Shown in pieces: positions 45,207 to 53,791 of a DNA stretch of 64,000 bases (position 1 is its first letter; every line of letters starts with the position of its first letter). The translations under genes and the position numbers were made by a program. The notes beneath the pieces were generated by a model, which was not told the DNA's origin, searched no databases, and worked only from the letters and a program-made list of their open reading frames with translations. Origin of the DNA: DASXMT01 sp963781305 (GTDB taxonomy: Bacteria > Actinomycetota > Acidimicrobiia > Acidimicrobiales > RAAP-2); contig CAWAFL010000011.1 of assembly GCA_963781305.1 (NCBI GenBank), positions 310,001 to 374,000 on the forward strand, written 5' to 3'.

Positions 45207-46400
45207 ATGCCGTCGAGGGTGCTCGATTTTTCGGTTTTCGACGCTGATAACCATATGTACGAGACCACAGATGCCTTCACTAAGTATCTGCCGAAGGAGT
45301 ACGAAGGTCTGATCAAGTACGTCGAGGTGAATGGGCGCACAAAGATTGCGGTCAAGAACCGAATCAGCGACTACATCCCGAATCCCACCTTCGATGTGGT
45401 TGCAGCGCCCGGAGCCCAAGAGGAGTATTTCAAGCACGGTAATCCCGAGGGCAAGACCCGTCGCGAGATCTTGGGCAAGGGAATGCGGGCCCTCCCCGGT
45501 TTCCGCGATCCAGAGGCGCGGATTGTGTTGATGGATGAGCTAGGCATTGATCGTGCCCTCATGTGGCCCACCCTGGCCAGTCTCCTCGAAGAGCGCATGC
45601 GTGATGATCCGCTTGCCACCCAAGCTGTTGTCCACGCCCTGAACCAGTGGATGGTGGAGCACTGGACCTTCAATTACGAGGACCGGATGTTCCCTACTCC
45701 GGTCATCAACCTCGGGGTCGTCGACCACGCCATCAAGGAGCTCGATTACGTCCTCGAACATGGTGCCCGGATCATCTTGGTGAGACCAGCGCCGGTGTGG
45801 GGCTTTATGGGTCCCCGCTCGCCAGCGTTACCTGAGTTCGACCCGTTCTGGAGCAAAGTGGAAGAGGCCGGAATTCTGGTCGGTATGCACGCGTCCGACA
45901 GCGGATACCAGCGGTACACCAACGAATGGGAGGGCGTCGGTGATGGCGAGATGCTGCCCTTCAAGGGCATATCGGGATTCGCGGCCATTGTCGGCCACAG
46001 CCGAGCGATCATCGACACGGTCGCTTCGCTTGTAGGCCATGGGTTGTGCACTCGATTCCCGAAGCTCCGCTTCGCTCCGGTGGAGAACGGAAGTAACTGG
46101 GTTCGGCCCATCGTCGCTGACATGGAGAACGCTTGGCATCACACGCCGAATGCCTTCGAGGAAAACCCCGTCGAAGTGTTCAAGCGCAACATCTACGTCC
46201 ACCCGTTCCACGAAGAGGATCCCAAGGGCCTCATCGATCTCTTGGGCGCGGACCGAGTGTTGTTCGGTTCGGACTACCCGCACCCAGAGGGCATGTCAGA
46301 CCCGATCACCTTCGTCGACGATCTGGCCTTCTTGCCAAAGGAGGAACAGGCGAAGATCATGGGCGGGAATCTGGCAACACTCATGGGTATCGCCGCCTGA
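45207..46400 (+). CDS. Amidohydrolase-2 family metal-dependent hydrolase
   Basis: A 397-residue protein with FDADNHMYETTDAFTKYLP at the start, VGMHASDS mid-protein, HPFHEED and LFGSDYPHPEG at the C-terminus. This is the complete DADNHxYE subgroup signature. ATG 45207 has AGGAGG six bases upstream; an earlier ATG at 45162 lies inside the operator. It may be transcribed together with the LivHM/G/F genes, 185 bases downstream, with no clear promoter between. Confidence 0.9.
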   Translation: MPSRVLDFSVFDADNHMYETTDAFTKYLPKEYEGLIKYVEVNGRTKIAVKNRISDYIPNPTFDVVAAPGAQEEYFKHGNPEGKTRREILGKGMRALPGFRDPEARIVLMDELGIDRALMWPTLASLLEERMRDDPLATQAVVHALNQWMVEHWTFNYEDRMFPTPVINLGVVDHAIKELDYVLEHGARIILVRPAPVWGFMGPRSPALPEFDPFWSKVEEAGILVGMHASDSGYQRYTNEWEGVGDGEMLPFKGISGFAAIVGHSRAIIDTVASLVGHGLCTRFPKLRFAPVENGSNWVRPIVADMENAWHHTPNAFEENPVEVFKRNIYVHPFHEEDPKGLIDLLGADRVLFGSDYPHPEGMSDPITFVDDLAFLPKEEQAKIMGGNLATLMGIAA

Positions 46401-46585
46401 TTTGAGGAAGTACTGTCTCTTTCGAGACAGCTCCGGCGGGGCGCTTTGCTGCTGCCAATCTAAAGGTCGGAACTGGGTATCCCCTGGCACGCTGGTCGAC
46501 AGGTGGCTTGCCGAGAGCTGTAGTCGGTGAAATCGGCACGCATAGCAACCGACGTCGCTGCGGTAACGGAAGGGGGAAGCACTCC

Positions 46586-48601
46586 ATGCTTCAATACGTG
46601 ATCGCCGGGCTGGTGCTCGGTGGCATCTACGCCATCGCCTCGGCCGGGTTGGTCATCACCTATGTCTCCTCGGGCATCTTGAACTTCGCCTTCGGGGCCC
46701 TCGCCTACTTCATCGCCCGCTTCTACTACTACCTGCACTCCCAGCTGAACTGGGGCATCGCCCCCTCGGGCGTGGTCGCCGTCGTGATCGCCGGACCGGC
46801 CCTCGGCGTCTTTTTGTACTTCGTGCTGTTCCGCTACCTGCGGCTCTCCTCCCCGCTGATCAAAGTGGTGGCCACCCTCGGGCTGTTGGTCACCATCCCG
46901 GCCATTGCCACCCTGATCTTCGGATCGGGGGCCATCTTGAAGGCCCCCGGCCTTGCCCCCGAGCCGGTCCGGGTCTTCGACTTCATCGGCGTGCCGGTGA
47001 CCATGGACCAGATCATCGTCTACATCTGCGTGGTGGCAACGGTGGTGGCCGGGGCCGTGGTCCTGCGTTACACCGACGTGGGCTTAAAGGTCAGGGCCAT
47101 GGTCGACTCGCCCTCGATGACCGCCCTGTCGGGGACGAGCCCCAGTGCTGTCTCCATCGGGGTGTGGGCGGTCAGCACCTTTTTCGCCGGCCTGGCCGGG
47201 GTGCTGGCTGCGCCCATCATCGGCCTCGACCCGGGCAACTTCACCTTGTTGATCGCCGCCGCCTTTGCCGCCGTGGTGGCGGCCAAGTTGAAGAGCCTGC
47301 CCATCGCGGTGATCGTCGGTTTGCTCATGGGCGTGGTCACCTCGCTCATCCAGCGCTACCTGCCGCCCAGCTCCAGCGTGACCACCGAGATCGTCGACGC
47401 CGTCCCCTTCATGTTCATCGCCGTCTTCTTGCTCTACAACCTCATCCGCAGGGGTCAGGTCTCAGAGACCGAGCGGGTGGGCGGGGCACTCGACATGGCC
47501 ATCATCCCCCAGGGGGAATCCCAACTGGCCGGCTCCACCTCCAGCGCCCTCGATTCGGGCTCGCTCGGCTTCATCTCCAAATACGGGGGGCCGCTCGTCC
47601 TCATCGCCATCGCCGCCGTGTTGCCCATCGTGGTCCAGGGCTTCTGGGTGGGCCTCGTGGCCCAGGCCTTCGCCTACGCCATCATCTTTTTGTCCTTCAC
47701 CCTGGTCACCGGGGAGGGGGGCATGATCTGGCTCTGCCAGATCACCTTTGCCGGCGTCGGTGGCCTGACCGCCTCCCAGCTGGCCACCAACCACGGCTGG
47801 CCCATCCTCGCCGCCATCGTCGTCGGGGGCCTGGTCGCTCTGCCCATGGGGCTCATCATCGGCTTTCTCACCATCCGCCTCGGTGGGCTCTACGTGGCCC
47901 TCGTCACCTTGACCTTCGGATTGTTGATGGAGAACCTGGTGTTCACCCTCGGCATCTTCCAGAACCAGGGCCTCGGGGTGAACGTGCTCCGACCCACCTG
48001 GGCCTCGACCGACCACGCCTTTGCCTACGTGTGCCTCGGGGCCTTTGCCCTCGTGGCTCTGTTCATCGTGAACCTCCGACGATCGACCACGGGGCTGGCT
48101 TTGAACGCCGTGCGCTGGAGCGAGCCGGGGTCACGGACCATGGGCATCTCCGTCGTGCCCATGAAGATCATCGTGGCCGGGCTCGGGGCCCTGGTCGCCG
48201 GCATCGGCGGGGGCTTTTTGGTCACGGCCCAGACCACGGCCCAGCCGGCCAACTTCGCCACCTTCTTGGGCGTGGTGTGGCTGGCCGTCCTCGTCACCAT
48301 CGGGGTGCGCTCGAACGTGGCCGCCCTCGTGGCCGGGTTGGCCTTCACCTTGATCCCCGGACTGTTCCAGGCCTACCTGCCCGCCTGGACGGCCCAGATC
48401 CCGCCGGTGCTCTTCGGACTCGGTGCCATCGGGGTGGCCAAGTTCCCCGACGGGACCGTGGCCCAATACGGCCAATACCTGCGCCGGGGCCTGTTGCACC
48501 TGGCCAACCGGCGCCAGCCCCTCCAGCCCATCGGGGTCCTGGCCACCGCCGGTGCGCCGGCCGGTGACACCACGCCCGTGGTCGAAGAGGTGCCCACATG
48601 A
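46586..48601 (+). CDS. Fused LivH-LivM branched-chain-type ABC permease
   Basis: A 671-residue fusion. The first about 300 residues are LivH-like (GLVLGGIYAIASAGLVITY start, then SGILNFAFGALAYFIA), the rest LivM-like (YAIIFLSFTLVTGEGGMIWLCQITFAGVGG, then TIRLGGLYVALVTLTFG). About 15-18 hydrophobic helices are visible. The two are usually separate genes; fusion is seen in some actinobacteria. The DNA is extremely GC-rich at third positions, with GCC/CTC/GGC dominating, unlike flanking genes, and long spurious frames occur in the other five frames. It overlaps LivG by four bases. Confidence 0.92.
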   Translation: MLQYVIAGLVLGGIYAIASAGLVITYVSSGILNFAFGALAYFIARFYYYLHSQLNWGIAPSGVVAVVIAGPALGVFLYFVLFRYLRLSSPLIKVVATLGLLVTIPAIATLIFGSGAILKAPGLAPEPVRVFDFIGVPVTMDQIIVYICVVATVVAGAVVLRYTDVGLKVRAMVDSPSMTALSGTSPSAVSIGVWAVSTFFAGLAGVLAAPIIGLDPGNFTLLIAAAFAAVVAAKLKSLPIAVIVGLLMGVVTSLIQRYLPPSSSVTTEIVDAVPFMFIAVFLLYNLIRRGQVSETERVGGALDMAIIPQGESQLAGSTSSALDSGSLGFISKYGGPLVLIAIAAVLPIVVQGFWVGLVAQAFAYAIIFLSFTLVTGEGGMIWLCQITFAGVGGLTASQLATNHGWPILAAIVVGGLVALPMGLIIGFLTIRLGGLYVALVTLTFGLLMENLVFTLGIFQNQGLGVNVLRPTWASTDHAFAYVCLGAFALVALFIVNLRRSTTGLALNAVRWSEPGSRTMGISVVPMKIIVAGLGALVAGIGGGFLVTAQTTAQPANFATFLGVVWLAVLVTIGVRSNVAALVAGLAFTLIPGLFQAYLPAWTAQIPPVLFGLGAIGVAKFPDGTVAQYGQYLRRGLLHLANRRQPLQPIGVLATAGAPAGDTTPVVEEVPT

Positions 48602-49605
48602 CCACAGCCGAAACCAATGGCGCAGTCGGCGGGGGAGTGGGCGGCCCAGTAAGCGATGCAGTGAGCGGGGGAGCCACGGCCACAGCCACGGCGCTGGCGA
48701 AACCAGGCCCCACGGCCAACACCGTGTTGTCGGCCACCGGGGTCACGGTGCGCTTCGGCGGCCTGGTCGCCCTCTCGGAGGTCAGCCTCCAAGTCCCGCC
48801 GTCTTCGATCATCGGTCTGGTGGGCCCGAACGGTGCCGGGAAGTCCACCCTGTTCGCCGTGCTCTCGGGCCTTCTGTCCCCCGCCTCGGGCCGGGTCTAT
48901 CTGGGCGGGGCCGACGTCACCCGGTCGAGCCCCCAGGCCAGAGCCAGAAAGGGCATGGCCCGGACCTTCCAGCAGCCCGAGCTGTTCTTGGGCCTGACCG
49001 TCCGTGAGCACCTGGTGTTGGCCCACAGGGTGCGCTTTGCCCGCAAGCGCCTGTGGCAGGACATGGCCAACCCGCTCGCCCTCCTACCCGCCCCCGCCTC
49101 AGAGAACGACCGGGTCGATGCCCTCTTGGAGCTGTTGGACCTGACCAGGGTGGCGAAGGCCCCCGTGGCCGCCTTGCCCCTCGGGACCTCCCGGCTGGTC
49201 GAGGTGGGGAGGGCCCTGGCCACCCAGCCCGACGTGGTGCTGCTCGACGAGCCCCTCTCGGGCCTCGACATGCACGAGAGTGAGAACCTGGCCTCGGCCT
49301 TCCGCCGGGTGGTGGACGAGGGGGAGCGCCAGGTGTCCCTCCTCATGGTCGAACACGACGTGGCCACCGTGCTCGCACTGTCCAGCCACATCTACGTGCT
49401 CGACTTCGGCGAGCTCATCGCCGAGGGCAGCCCCGAAGCGGTGCGCAACAACGCTGCGGTGCGCTCGGCCTACCTGGGGGACGAGAACGTGACCGCAGCC
49501 AGGACCGACCTGGAGCCCACAGCACCAGAGCCGACCGACCGAGAGCCCACAGCACCAGACGGTGGAGCACCAGACGATCGGGCCCAGGGATCAGACGAGC
49601 CATGA
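48598..49605 (+). CDS. LivG-like ABC transporter ATP-binding protein
   Basis: A 335-residue ATPase. Walker A GPNGAGKS (76-83), Walker B VVLLDE (213-218) and H-loop His253 are intact. The signature position reads LPLGTSR (193-199) rather than LS-x-G-x-x-R. The first about 40 residues are an Ala/Gly/Thr-rich extension, and the last about 32 form an acidic, proline-rich tail with repeated EPTAP units. Both are unusual for LivG. It energises uptake by the fused permease. ATGA overlaps join it to its neighbours. Confidence 0.9.
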   Translation: MTTAETNGAVGGGVGGPVSDAVSGGATATATALAKPGPTANTVLSATGVTVRFGGLVALSEVSLQVPPSSIIGLVGPNGAGKSTLFAVLSGLLSPASGRVYLGGADVTRSSPQARARKGMARTFQQPELFLGLTVREHLVLAHRVRFARKRLWQDMANPLALLPAPASENDRVDALLELLDLTRVAKAPVAALPLGTSRLVEVGRALATQPDVVLLDEPLSGLDMHESENLASAFRRVVDEGERQVSLLMVEHDVATVLALSSHIYVLDFGELIAEGSPEAVRNNAAVRSAYLGDENVTAARTDLEPTAPEPTDREPTAPDGGAPDDRAQGSDEP

Positions 49606-50336
49606 CCGAGCCGCTGCTCCGGGTGGAGAACCTCGACGTCAGATACGGCACCTCCCAGGCCCTCTTCGGCGTCTCGTTGGACGTGGCCCCCGGATCGGTG
49701 CTGGCCGTCCTCGGGGCCAACGGTGCGGGGAAGTCCACCCTGGCCCGCACCGCCTCGGGCCTCGTCCCTGCCTCCAAGGGCACGATCACCTTCGACGGCA
49801 CCGACATCACCGGGCACCAGGCCCACAAGATCAGAAAGCTCGGGCTCACCTACATCCCCGAGGGCAGGGGCATCTTCCCCGGCCTCTCGGTGGTGGACAA
49901 CCTGCGCATGGCCGTGGGCCAGGAGAAGCGCAACGAACGGGCCCCGGCCATCGACGCCGCCATCGACCTCTTCCCCGTGCTCGGGGCCCGGCGCATGCAA
50001 CGGGCTGGCTCGCTGTCGGGGGGCGAACAACAGATGCTGGCCCTTGCCCGGGCCCTGGCCGTTCCTCCCCGGCTCATCATCGCCGACGAGATGTCGCTCG
50101 GGCTTGCCCCCCTGGTGGCCGAGACCGTGTTCCAGAGCCTGGACGTGGCCAGAAAGTCCGGGATCACCATCGTGCTCATCGAACAGTTCGTGCACCGGGC
50201 CCTCCAGCTCGCCGACCACTGCATCATCCTCACCCGGGGCCAGGTGGGTTGGTCGGGAGCAGCCAGTCAGGCCCAACAAGAGGTCCTCGACCGCTACCTG
50301 GGCGAAGCCGACCAGGGGGCCATCGCCGCTTCCTAG
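49602..50336 (+). CDS. LivF-like ABC transporter ATP-binding protein
   Basis: A 244-residue ATPase with Walker A GANGAGKS (38-45), Q-loop region, canonical signature LSGGEQQ (138-144), Walker B LIIADE (158-163) followed by M rather than P, and H-loop region. A standard LivF length. It closes the permease/LivG/LivF set and overlaps LivG by four bases. The remnant at 2511-2754 is the damaged counterpart of this protein. Confidence 0.92.
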   Translation: MTEPLLRVENLDVRYGTSQALFGVSLDVAPGSVLAVLGANGAGKSTLARTASGLVPASKGTITFDGTDITGHQAHKIRKLGLTYIPEGRGIFPGLSVVDNLRMAVGQEKRNERAPAIDAAIDLFPVLGARRMQRAGSLSGGEQQMLALARALAVPPRLIIADEMSLGLAPLVAETVFQSLDVARKSGITIVLIEQFVHRALQLADHCIILTRGQVGWSGAASQAQQEVLDRYLGEADQGAIAAS

Positions 50337-50342
50337 GTTGAG

Positions 50343-51368
50343 GTGGCGACGCAGAGTCGATCGAATCGTCACAGCATTTACCCGAACGATGTGGTGTTGT
50401 ACGTACCAGTCCACCCGAGGAGGGCCGTGTACCAGCTCCGATTTTCGATGCGAACCCCCGACGAAGGCCGGGCACCGGCCGACGAAGCTGCGGCGCGGAC
50501 CGCGGCCTATCAGGCCGCTATCGACATGGTGGCCTGGGGCGAGGGGAAGGGCAGCCCGGCGGTGGCGATCTCCGAGTATCACGCATCCGCCGATGGCTGC
50601 CTTCCCTCGCCTTTGATTTTGGCGTCGGCCATGGCCGCCCGAACCCAATCGACCATCATCGTCGTAGCCGCGCTGCACGGCCTCCTCTACGACCCGGTCC
50701 GTTTGGCCGAGGACTTGGCCGTGCTGGATCACGTGAGCGCCGGCCGGGTCATGTGCATCCTGGGCATGGGCTACCGGGACGAGGAGTACCAGTCGTTCGG
50801 GGTGGACCCCGCCACCCGAGCAGAGCAAATGGAAGAGCTACTGGTCACGCTGAGGCGGGCCTGGACCGGAGAGCTCTTCGACCATCCCACTCGGGGCCAT
50901 CCGCTGGGCGCAGCCCGGCGGGCGGCCCGACACGGCCTCTTGTTCTTGGCTGAGGCGGGTGGCGACCATCTCCGTGAGGCCTACGAGGACGAAGCCGCCC
51001 GGTTGGAAGTCGATGCGCCAGGTTGTCAGCTCACTGCTGCGGGCACGGCTACGACGGTATTCGTCTCCGACGACCTTGACGCTGCCTGGGATGAGCTGGG
51101 TCCACGAATGCTGAACGAGATCCGCCTCTACCGGGAGTGGGACCGAGTGGCAGGCAAGAGCGGCATCGCCTCGTTGTCCGAGGCCGACACCGTGGAGGAT
51201 CTTCGGGCCGAACAGGGTGGCTACCGGATCTACACCTCGGCCGAGGCAGCCGATCTGAATTCCTCGGGACAGGTGCTCCCCCTCGAGCCGCTGTGTGGCG
51301 GCCTACCCCCCGAGCGCGCCTGGCACTATCACCGCCCCGCGGCGTCAGCAGTGGCTCCCCGATCGTGA
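50343..51368 (+). CDS. LLM-class oxidoreductase with shortened substrate loop
   Basis: A 341-residue luciferase-like protein (GTG 50343). SPLILASAMAARTQSTIIVVAALHGLLYDPVRLAEDLAVLDHVSAGRVMCILGMGYRDEEYQSFGV is the normal core. After WTGELFDHPTRGH the usual strand carrying P-x-x-x-G-G is missing, and the chain jumps straight to AARRAARHGLLF, so about 25 residues look deleted. The fold may be altered. It begins six bases after LivF and shares a GTGA overlap with the SDR, so it belongs to the same operon. Confidence 0.78.
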   Translation: MATQSRSNRHSIYPNDVVLYVPVHPRRAVYQLRFSMRTPDEGRAPADEAAARTAAYQAAIDMVAWGEGKGSPAVAISEYHASADGCLPSPLILASAMAARTQSTIIVVAALHGLLYDPVRLAEDLAVLDHVSAGRVMCILGMGYRDEEYQSFGVDPATRAEQMEELLVTLRRAWTGELFDHPTRGHPLGAARRAARHGLLFLAEAGGDHLREAYEDEAARLEVDAPGCQLTAAGTATTVFVSDDLDAAWDELGPRMLNEIRLYREWDRVAGKSGIASLSEADTVEDLRAEQGGYRIYTSAEAADLNSSGQVLPLEPLCGGLPPERAWHYHRPAASAVAPRS

Positions 51369-52120
51369 CTGGGAGCGGCGAACTCGATGGCCGCGTGGTA
51401 CTGGTCACCGGCGCGGCGCGTGGACAAGGGCGAGCCATTGCCGAGTGTTTGGTCGGTGCCGGAGCCGGCGTGATCGCAGGCGACGTCCTCGGCGGCGTCG
51501 ACGAACTGGCAGCACTACTACCCGACCAGGTCCATGTCGGAGCCCTGGACGTGACCGACGCCCAGTCGTGGGAGCGCCTGGTCGAGGCCGGGGTCGAGCG
51601 GTTCGGCCGGCTGGACTCACTGGTCAACAATGCGGGTGTCCTACGGAGGGCGCCGATCGAATCCGAGACGGCAGAGCAGTTGGAGCGCCTCTGGCGGGTG
51701 AACTGCCTCGGAGCCTTCTTCGGGATCCAGGCGACTCTCCCGTACCTCCGAGCCAGTGGCGCAGCCGCCGTGGTCAATACGTTGTCTACCGCCGCCATCA
51801 CCGCCTGGACCGAGCACGCTGCCTACGTCTCATCCAAGGCGGCCCTCCGGGGGTTGACCAAGGTCGCCGCGCTTGAATTGGCGGCCGATGGCATACGGGT
51901 CAATGCCATCGTTCCTGGCCCCATCCTCACGCCCATGGTCCTACGAGATGACGACCCCCTGGCTGCCGAGCGTCTCGCCGGCACCCCGCTCGGAAGGGCC
52001 GGGCTTCCCTCTGACGTTGCCGAGCTGGTGCTCTTTCTCGTTTCCGCCCGCTCGGCTTTCATCACCGGGTCGGAGTTCGTCATCGATGGGGGTCAGACGG
52101 CGGGAACCATCCTGAGGTAG
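51365..52120 (+). CDS. Short-chain dehydrogenase/reductase
   Basis: A 251-residue classical SDR: TGAARGQG, NNAG, catalytic Ser141, Tyr154 and Lys158 (YVSSK), PGPILTPM and ITGSEFVIDGG. GTG 51365 overlaps the stop of the LLM gene. It closes the transporter-linked plus-strand operon; the next gene has its own operator. Confidence 0.9.
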   Translation: MTGSGELDGRVVLVTGAARGQGRAIAECLVGAGAGVIAGDVLGGVDELAALLPDQVHVGALDVTDAQSWERLVEAGVERFGRLDSLVNNAGVLRRAPIESETAEQLERLWRVNCLGAFFGIQATLPYLRASGAAAVVNTLSTAAITAWTEHAAYVSSKAALRGLTKVAALELAADGIRVNAIVPGPILTPMVLRDDDPLAAERLAGTPLGRAGLPSDVAELVLFLVSARSAFITGSEFVIDGGQTAGTILR

Positions 52121-52207
52121 AGCCGTGAGGTGGCGAGGCGCCCCGGTGACGCCGGGGCGACCAGAGTTGTCGTGCCGCACCCATGCATCCCCCTGTCCTG
52201 AGAGACT

Positions 52208-52237
52208 AATATCAACATCAATGTCAACGTCAGTAAT
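52208..52237. promoter_or_regulatory. Hexamer-array operator, site 13 (five units)
   Basis: Five consecutive phased units (AATATC, AACATC, AATGTC, AACGTC, AGTAAT), the longest array in the window. It ends three bases before the CoA ligase GTG start at 52241. Confidence 0.75.
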
Positions 52238-52240
52238 GCC

Positions 52241-53791
52241 GTGAACACCTACCTCTCACCGGTCCGGAGAGCGGCTACCTGTTTCGGTGATCGGGTAGCG
52301 CTGATAGACGCCACGACCGGGACCGAAACCACCTTTCGCCAGCTCGAGACTTGGGTCATGCGTATCGCCGGGATGCTCAACGAACTTGGGGTAGCCCGGG
52401 GGGAGCGAGTGGCCGTCCTGGCTGATGGGGGATCCCGATACGCCCAGCTGTACCTCGGCGTCCCTGCTGCCGGCCGGGTGGTGGTACCACTGAACGCTCG
52501 TTACACCCGGGACGAGCTCGAAGCAGCGTGTCGCGACTGTACGCCGAAGCTGCTGTTGGTCGACCGACAATACGAGCCGCTGGCCGCTGGCTTGGCCGAT
52601 GTCGTGATGGTCCTGGATGATGAGTTCGACCGACGTCTAGCCGGTACGAAGGAGCTAGTGGTATCGGACGTTGGTGAGAACGAACCGGCGGCCATCTTCT
52701 ACACGGGGGGCACCACCGATCGGGCCAAGGGCGTATGCCTGAGCCACAGGAACAAGTTGTGCGACGCTCAGACGCTCATCATCGAGCTGGAGCTTGGTGA
52801 AGCAGACCGATGGCTGGTGATGAGCCCCATGTTCCACGCCGCCGGATCGTTCAATGTCCTTCCCTGCGTGTGGGTCGGTGCCACTCAGGTGTTTCTGCCC
52901 CGTTTTGACGCAGAGGGCGCCCTTCGTGCCATTGCCACGCATGCAATCTCATTGACTTTTGGTGTTCCCATCATGCTCGATGCCCTTGCCGACGCCCAGG
53001 ACCGATTGGGTCTCGACGCTTCATCGCTCCGCATTTTGGGTCATGGAGGCGCTCAAGCAACGCAAGCCACTCTGGCCCGGACGGTCTCCGCCTTTCCCGA
53101 AACGGAGATCTGTGCTCAGTACGGCGCTACCGAGATGGCGCCGTTGGCCACTGTCGGTCGTCACCAGGAGCGGCGATTGGGTACACCGTCCGCTCGAGCG
53201 GCGGGTCGGCCGGCCATTGGTGTCGACGTGACCATTACCAGCCCCGACGGGTCGTCCGTCGGGACCGGCGAAACCGGAGAGGTCACGGTCACGGGCCCGA
53301 ACATCATGCTCGGCTATTGGGGCAAGCCTGAGGCCACGGCCGAGGTCCTGACCGGGGATTCGTATCGCTCAGGCGATCTCGGGTACCTGGACGGCGATGG
53401 TCTTCTCTATGTCGTCGACCGCAAGAAAGACATGATCATCAGCGGTGGGGAGAACGTGTTCAGCGTAGAGGTCGAGGACGTGCTCTCTTCGCATCCCGAC
53501 GTGGTCGAAGCAGCCGTGCTCGGCGAGCAGGACGAGCGGTGGGGCGAGGTGGTAACCGCGGTCATCGTGGGTCGAAGTGAGGATCTCACTCATGAAACGC
53601 TGGACGTGTTCTGTCATCAGCACCTGGCCGGTTACAAGTGTCCACGGCGCTATACCTTCCGCCAAGAGCCGCTACCCCGAACCGCCGCAGGGAAGCTTCT
53701 CAAGCGGAACTTGCGTCCGCCGACCTCAGGTGAGGGGCGACGTGCACGCGACGACGGGGATCAGGTTCCGTCGCCAGCTCGTCCCGCTTGA
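52241..53791 (+). CDS. Acyl-CoA ligase (AMP-forming)
   Basis: A 516-residue ANL enzyme. YTGGTTDRAKGVCLSH is the P-loop (K-G), QYGATEMAPL the adenine site; RSGDLGYLDGDGLLYVVDRKKDMIISGGENVFSVEVEDVL covers the conserved Asp and hinge, and PRTAAGKLLKRNLR the catalytic Lys. GTG 52241 immediately follows the five-unit operator. Its end overlaps the convergent ligase gene by 92 bases. It activates a carboxylic acid to CoA ester. Confidence 0.91.
   Translation: MNTYLSPVRRAATCFGDRVALIDATTGTETTFRQLETWVMRIAGMLNELGVARGERVAVLADGGSRYAQLYLGVPAAGRVVVPLNARYTRDELEAACRDCTPKLLLVDRQYEPLAAGLADVVMVLDDEFDRRLAGTKELVVSDVGENEPAAIFYTGGTTDRAKGVCLSHRNKLCDAQTLIIELELGEADRWLVMSPMFHAAGSFNVLPCVWVGATQVFLPRFDAEGALRAIATHAISLTFGVPIMLDALADAQDRLGLDASSLRILGHGGAQATQATLARTVSAFPETEICAQYGATEMAPLATVGRHQERRLGTPSARAAGRPAIGVDVTITSPDGSSVGTGETGEVTVTGPNIMLGYWGKPEATAEVLTGDSYRSGDLGYLDGDGLLYVVDRKKDMIISGGENVFSVEVEDVLSSHPDVVEAAVLGEQDERWGEVVTAVIVGRSEDLTHETLDVFCHQHLAGYKCPRRYTFRQEPLPRTAAGKLLKRNLRPPTSGEGRRARDDGDQVPSPARPA

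Noticed and set aside
47164..48567. 467-codon plus-strand open frame within the permease gene
   Set aside because: It is Arg/Gly/His-rich, lacks any domain and is explained by extreme GC3 of the real LivHM frame.
49470..50828. 452-codon minus-strand frame opposite LivG/LivF
   Set aside because: Gly/His/Arg-rich antisense product of GC-rich genes with no recognisable domain.
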